From NCBI GenBank assembly GCA_012799495.1, contig JAAZLD010000100.1:1-9247 (forward strand): a stretch of DNA of 9,247 nt, in the 5' to 3' direction. Each line of letters starts with the position of its first letter. Within the stretch, counting starts at the first letter, position 1. Made by a program: the position numbers and the translations under genes. Source of the DNA: Desulfitobacterium sp. (GTDB lineage Bacteria > Bacillota > Desulfitobacteriia > Desulfitobacteriales > Desulfitobacteriaceae). The notes beneath the pieces were generated by a model that was not told the DNA's origin, did no database searches, and saw only the letters and a list, made by a program, of their open reading frames with translations. Positions 6,808 to 9,247 of this stretch are shown piece by piece.

Positions 6808-6846
6808 GTTAGACCATAAAAGAAGAAAAAATTTTACATTTTTCCG

Positions 6847-6882
6847 TTGACTTATTGGTCCATCTAGAGTTAACATTATAAA
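6847..6882 (+). promoter_or_regulatory. Likely ilvA promoter region
   Basis: TTGACT (6847-6852) pairs with TAACAT (6871-6876) at an 18-nt spacing; alternatively TTGGTC (6855-6860) pairs with TATAAA (6877-6882) at 16 nt. Either would give a leader of roughly 120 nt before the ilvA ATG at 7007. I see no T-box specifier or antiterminator and no clear CodY box in this leader. It is back to back with the divergent promoter at 6779-6807, about 40 bp away. Confidence 0.45.
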
Positions 6883-7006
6883 ATAGCCATTTTCTATGGT
6901 ATTCTATTATATATTATGGATAAGTGTTATAGATATGTTTTTTTCTGTAACCTCCTTAAATTTGCACGAAGAATTCGGTAGTTTGGGAAAGGGGAAACAT
7001 TGTTCT

Positions 7007-8254
7007 ATGGGAAAGGTGATCTTAGAGGATATCATCAGGGCTGGTCAAGCCTTGAAAGGAGTCATCAATAAAACTCCACTGCAAAGACATGATCTTTTGT
7101 CAGAAAAATACCAATGTAATATCTATTTAAAACGAGAGGATCTCCAAGTAGTACGTTCCTTTAAACTTCGGGGTGCTTATAACAAGATTCAAAGTATCCC
7201 TCTCGACAAATTACAAAATGGTGTCGTCTGTGCCAGTGCTGGCAATCATGCCCAAGGCGTGGCTTTTTCCTGCAAAGCACTAAGTATTCCTGGAAGCATC
7301 TATGTTCCAACTACTACACCTAAACAAAAAATTCAATCCATCAAACGCTTTGGCGGTGAATATGTGGAAGTGATTCAGACGGGGGACTCTTTTGACGATG
7401 CTTTTAATGAAGCAAAAACTCACTGCGAAGAAACAGGAAAAACCTTCGTCCATCCTTTTGATGATCACCTTGTTATTGCTGGCCAAGGAACTATTGCTAT
7501 GGAAATCTTAAACGATATAGAAGGGCCTGTAGATTTTATTCTAGGAGGAATTGGTGGTGGAGGGTTGATGGCAGGTGTTGGAGTAGCAATGAAAGGTTTA
7601 AGCCCCCAAACCCAAGTCATCGGCGTAGAAGCCACTGGAGCAGCTTCTATGAAGAAATCTCTACAGCATAAGGAAGTAGTTACTTTAGAAGATATCGATT
7701 GTTTTGTAGATGGCACTGCAGTGAAACGGGTAGGAGATCAAACTTTCGAAATCTGTAAAGATACTGTAGATGACATCATCGTAGTAACAGAAGGAAAAGT
7801 ATGTACAACTATTTTGGAAATGTACAATGATTCAGCTATTGTAGTAGAACCTGCAGGAGCACTACCAGTAGCTGCTTTAGATGAATATGCCGATAAAATC
7901 AAAGGCAAAAATGTAGTTTGTATTATTAGCGGCGGTAATAATGATATTGAGCGAACACCAGAAATTAAAGAGCGCTCCCTCCTTGATCAGGGGCTCAAAC
8001 ATTATTTCCTAGTTAATTTCCCTCAACGTCCTGGAGCTTTAAAAGAGTTCGTGGTGGAAGTTCTTGGTCCAAACGATGATATTACTCGTTTTGAATATGT
8101 GAAAGCCAATAATAAAGAACAAGGCCCTACCCTCATCGGTATAGAGCTTGCTCGCAAAGAGGATTATCAACCCCTTATCGAAAGAATGGATAAAAAAGGT
8201 TTTCACTACACTAAAATCAATGAAAACCCTGATTTATTTGCCTTATTGATTTAG
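7007..8254 (+). CDS. ilvA: Threonine ammonia-lyase, biosynthetic type
   Basis: PLP enzyme that deaminates L-threonine to 2-oxobutanoate, the first committed step of isoleucine synthesis, in the cytoplasm. The 415-residue product has the fold-type II catalytic domain: PLP lysine K53 in RSFKLRGAYN, the substrate loop SAGNHAQG (77-84), the phosphate-binding loop GGIGGGG (180-186) and SGGNND (308-313). A single C-terminal ACT-like regulatory domain follows (about 332-412, KHYFLVNFPQRPGALKEF), as in the B. subtilis-type enzyme (about 410-420 residues); feedback control by isoleucine is therefore expected. The reading frame is open back to 6896, but family proteins begin near MGKVILEDI, and an AAAGGGG ribosome site lies 12 nt upstream of the ATG at 7007, so the upstream 37 codons are probably leader. 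It is a single gene, closed by the terminator at 8389-8424, with no other isoleucine genes nearby. Confidence 0.97.
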   Translation: MGKVILEDIIRAGQALKGVINKTPLQRHDLLSEKYQCNIYLKREDLQVVRSFKLRGAYNKIQSIPLDKLQNGVVCASAGNHAQGVAFSCKALSIPGSIYVPTTTPKQKIQSIKRFGGEYVEVIQTGDSFDDAFNEAKTHCEETGKTFVHPFDDHLVIAGQGTIAMEILNDIEGPVDFILGGIGGGGLMAGVGVAMKGLSPQTQVIGVEATGAASMKKSLQHKEVVTLEDIDCFVDGTAVKRVGDQTFEICKDTVDDIIVVTEGKVCTTILEMYNDSAIVVEPAGALPVAALDEYADKIKGKNVVCIISGGNNDIERTPEIKERSLLDQGLKHYFLVNFPQRPGALKEFVVEVLGPNDDITRFEYVKANNKEQGPTLIGIELARKEDYQPLIERMDKKGFHYTKINENPDLFALLI

Positions 8255-8388
8255 AAGTTACTCTCACTATTTGAACAGAAACTTCGAGATTTAATTCTGT
8301 TTAGTCACAAGATATACTCATGTTAATAAGGGATACCTATATTAAATAGATAAAGCTAAAATTGATGGCCAAATAAAAGTGCTAATGG

Positions 8389-8424
8389 AAAAGCTGTGGT
8401 TCTAAGGAAAACCACAGCTTTTTT
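8389..8424 (+). terminator. Rho-independent terminator of ilvA
   Basis: A perfect 13-bp stem (8389-8401 with 8410-8422, 8-nt loop) is followed by a T-run ending at 8424. It lies about 135 nt after the ilvA stop. On the minus strand the stem is followed by only four T residues, so it may weakly stop the converging ecfT transcript too. Confidence 0.9.
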
Positions 8425-8446
8425 AATTTAGGGATAATCTTTGACT

Positions 8447-8535
8447 TCTATTCGTAGTAATTTCTATCCATAGTAATTTACCATAGTAATTTATCCTCTA
8501 TTCATTGTAATTTAAACCCAATTCACAGTAATTCC
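8447..8535. repeat. Cluster of five short GTAATTT repeats
   Basis: Five near-copies of a core, roughly WTC-N-WWGTAATTT, occur with the GTAATT element at 8457, 8473, 8486, 8507 and 8528. The spacings are 16, 13, 21 and 21 nt, so they are not phased as one tandem unit. They fill the spacer between the convergent ilvA and ecfT genes. This is an AT-rich degenerate repeat with no coding capacity; its function is unknown. Confidence 0.55.
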
Positions 8536-8551
8536 TTAACTCCTTAAGGAA
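8532..8551. repeat. 8-bp inverted repeat over the ecfT stop codon
   Basis: TTCCTTAA (8532-8539) and TTAAGGAA (8544-8551) form a perfect hairpin with a CTCC loop; the TAA stop of the transporter gene is in the right arm. On the minus strand no T-run follows, so it is not an ordinary terminator. It could stabilise the mRNA 3' end. Confidence 0.4.
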
Positions 8552-9247
8552 GAGGATTATACCAATAATTAAGAACCAAAGTCAGAGTTCCCCAGATCAA
8601 AATTAAGACTACCCCAATAGTGTCCTTTTGATCCCATTCTTTAGTAGCTAAGACCCGATAACCACCTGACACATATCCTCTGGCAAGAAGGTTTTCCCCT
8701 AATTCTTCCGCTCTCCTGAAAGTAATCCTTAGCAAAGGAAAAAGCAACCTGGTAATTTCCTGTACTTTTCCTCCCCAATTCGTAGGAAGGCTTCCTTTAG
8801 CTAACCGAGCTTTATAAAGCATAGCGCCCTCTTCTAGCAATAAGGGAATAAAACGAAGAGTCAAGGTTAATAACAAAGCAAAATCAGCAGCCTTCTTAGT
8901 AAGGGGATAAAAAGGGGTGAAAAGATAGGCTATTCCTATTCCCTGCTCCGAAGGTGATGTTACCCCTGTAAAGATCCTCGTCAAAATAAAAACCAATAAA
9001 ATACGCCAGGCCATAATTACCCCTGCTAGCAATCCCTCATAAGACCAATTCCCTTGCCAAAAGGTCCATCCTTCCCAGGTCCAGCCCATCACTAGAATAT
9101 AAAAGCCTCCTAAGAAAATGCCAGCTTTTATAACCCTTGAAATGCTCTTAATACCCATCTCACTGATTCTAATCAGTATAAGGAGTCCAATACTTATACT
9201 GATTAGTCCACTTATGTTTACTGTTGTGATTAAAAAACCTAAGGCTA
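8544..9247 (-). CDS. EcfT/CbiQ-family energy-coupling transmembrane protein, 5'-truncated
   Basis: Membrane T component of an ECF-type vitamin or metal importer. It links the two ATPase subunits to a substrate-binding S component. The frame stays open to the right edge (233 residues visible), and the stretch before the internal ATG at 9158 reads as a hydrophobic segment (ISGLISISIGLLILIRISEM) normal for the family's N-terminus. So that ATG is not taken as the start, and the true start lies outside. Visible signatures are LRFIPLLLEEGAMLYKARLAKG (ending at G151 of the visible part) and LLARGY (186-191), the two short coupling motifs that dock on the ATPases. The first is AKG instead of the usual ARG. 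Membrane segments lie near 15-27, 41-56, 72-93, 120-138 and 209-227. The partner genes are presumably upstream, beyond the edge. The ligand cannot be told from this subunit. Confidence 0.9.
   Translation of the reverse strand, partial: ALGFLITTVNISGLISISIGLLILIRISEMGIKSISRVIKAGIFLGGFYILVMGWTWEGWTFWQGNWSYEGLLAGVIMAWRILLVFILTRIFTGVTSPSEQGIGIAYLFTPFYPLTKKAADFALLLTLTLRFIPLLLEEGAMLYKARLAKGSLPTNWGGKVQEITRLLFPLLRITFRRAEELGENLLARGYVSGGYRVLATKEWDQKDTIGVVLILIWGTLTLVLNYWYNPLP

Noticed and set aside
6896..7006. N-terminal extension of ilvA from the upstream ATG
   Set aside because: The added 37 residues are not family-like, and the ribosome site plus normal N-terminus favour the ATG at 7007.
6883..7006. 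T-box riboswitch in the ilvA leader
   Set aside because: The leader is short, and I could find neither the conserved T-box core nor a terminator before the gene.
8447..8535. CRISPR-like array
   Set aside because: The repeats are about 12-16 nt, degenerate and irregularly spaced with almost no spacer, and no cas genes are present.
9156..9158. ATG as the start of the EcfT-like gene
   Set aside because: The frame remains open and hydrophobic to the window edge, with no good ribosome site before this ATG, so it is an internal Met.

Overview
The window looks like chromosome from a low-to-moderate GC anaerobic Bacillota, probably Clostridia. The reasons are AT-rich intergenic DNA, strong AGGAGG-type ribosome binding sites with several GTG starts, B. 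subtilis-type IlvA, an ECF-transporter T protein, and intrinsic terminators with U-tracts. No species is claimed. There are no RNA genes, insertion sequences, CRISPR arrays or attachment sites that I can support.

Layout. Positions 2-568 (minus) hold the 5' part of a metallo-beta-lactamase-fold hydrolase that runs off the left edge. Positions 805-5516 (minus) hold a three-gene membrane molybdoenzyme operon, transcribed right to left: a Tat-exported molybdopterin catalytic subunit, a four-cluster ferredoxin subunit whose start overlaps the previous stop by ATGA, and a roughly ten-helix NrfD/PsrC-type quinone-reactive anchor. It ends at a strong terminator (739-784). Upstream on the same strand are a hemerythrin-like protein (5721-6125) and a small membrane protein of unknown function (6345-6683). 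On the plus strand, divergent from these, is threonine ammonia-lyase ilvA (7007-8254), followed by its terminator. At the right edge (minus) is an EcfT/CbiQ-type energy-coupling transmembrane protein whose N-terminus lies outside the window.

The molybdoenzyme operon is the most interesting part. The catalytic subunit carries the GDLP aspartate context, the TRxPDAHF block and the TDFPLLVRSDNGK block typical of the NarG / type II DMSO-reductase lineage, in which Asp ligates molybdenum. Its first Fe-S motif, however, is all-cysteine, and its partners are a short all-Cys PsrB/NrfC-like ferredoxin and an NrfD anchor instead of the large beta and cytochrome b gamma subunits usual for that lineage. 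The inferred job is menaquinol-dependent reduction of an unidentified substrate on the outer face of the membrane. The neighbouring hemerythrin-like gene may relate to oxygen, NO or iron handling around this enzyme, but that is inference from adjacency.

Regulatory DNA of note: an intrinsic terminator inside what looks like the leader of the hemerythrin gene (possible attenuator), a GC-rich 9-bp inverted repeat in the molybdoenzyme operon leader, two abutting palindromes upstream of the hydrolase, a duplicated block at the ferredoxin stop codon, and a cluster of short AT-rich repeats between ilvA and ecfT.
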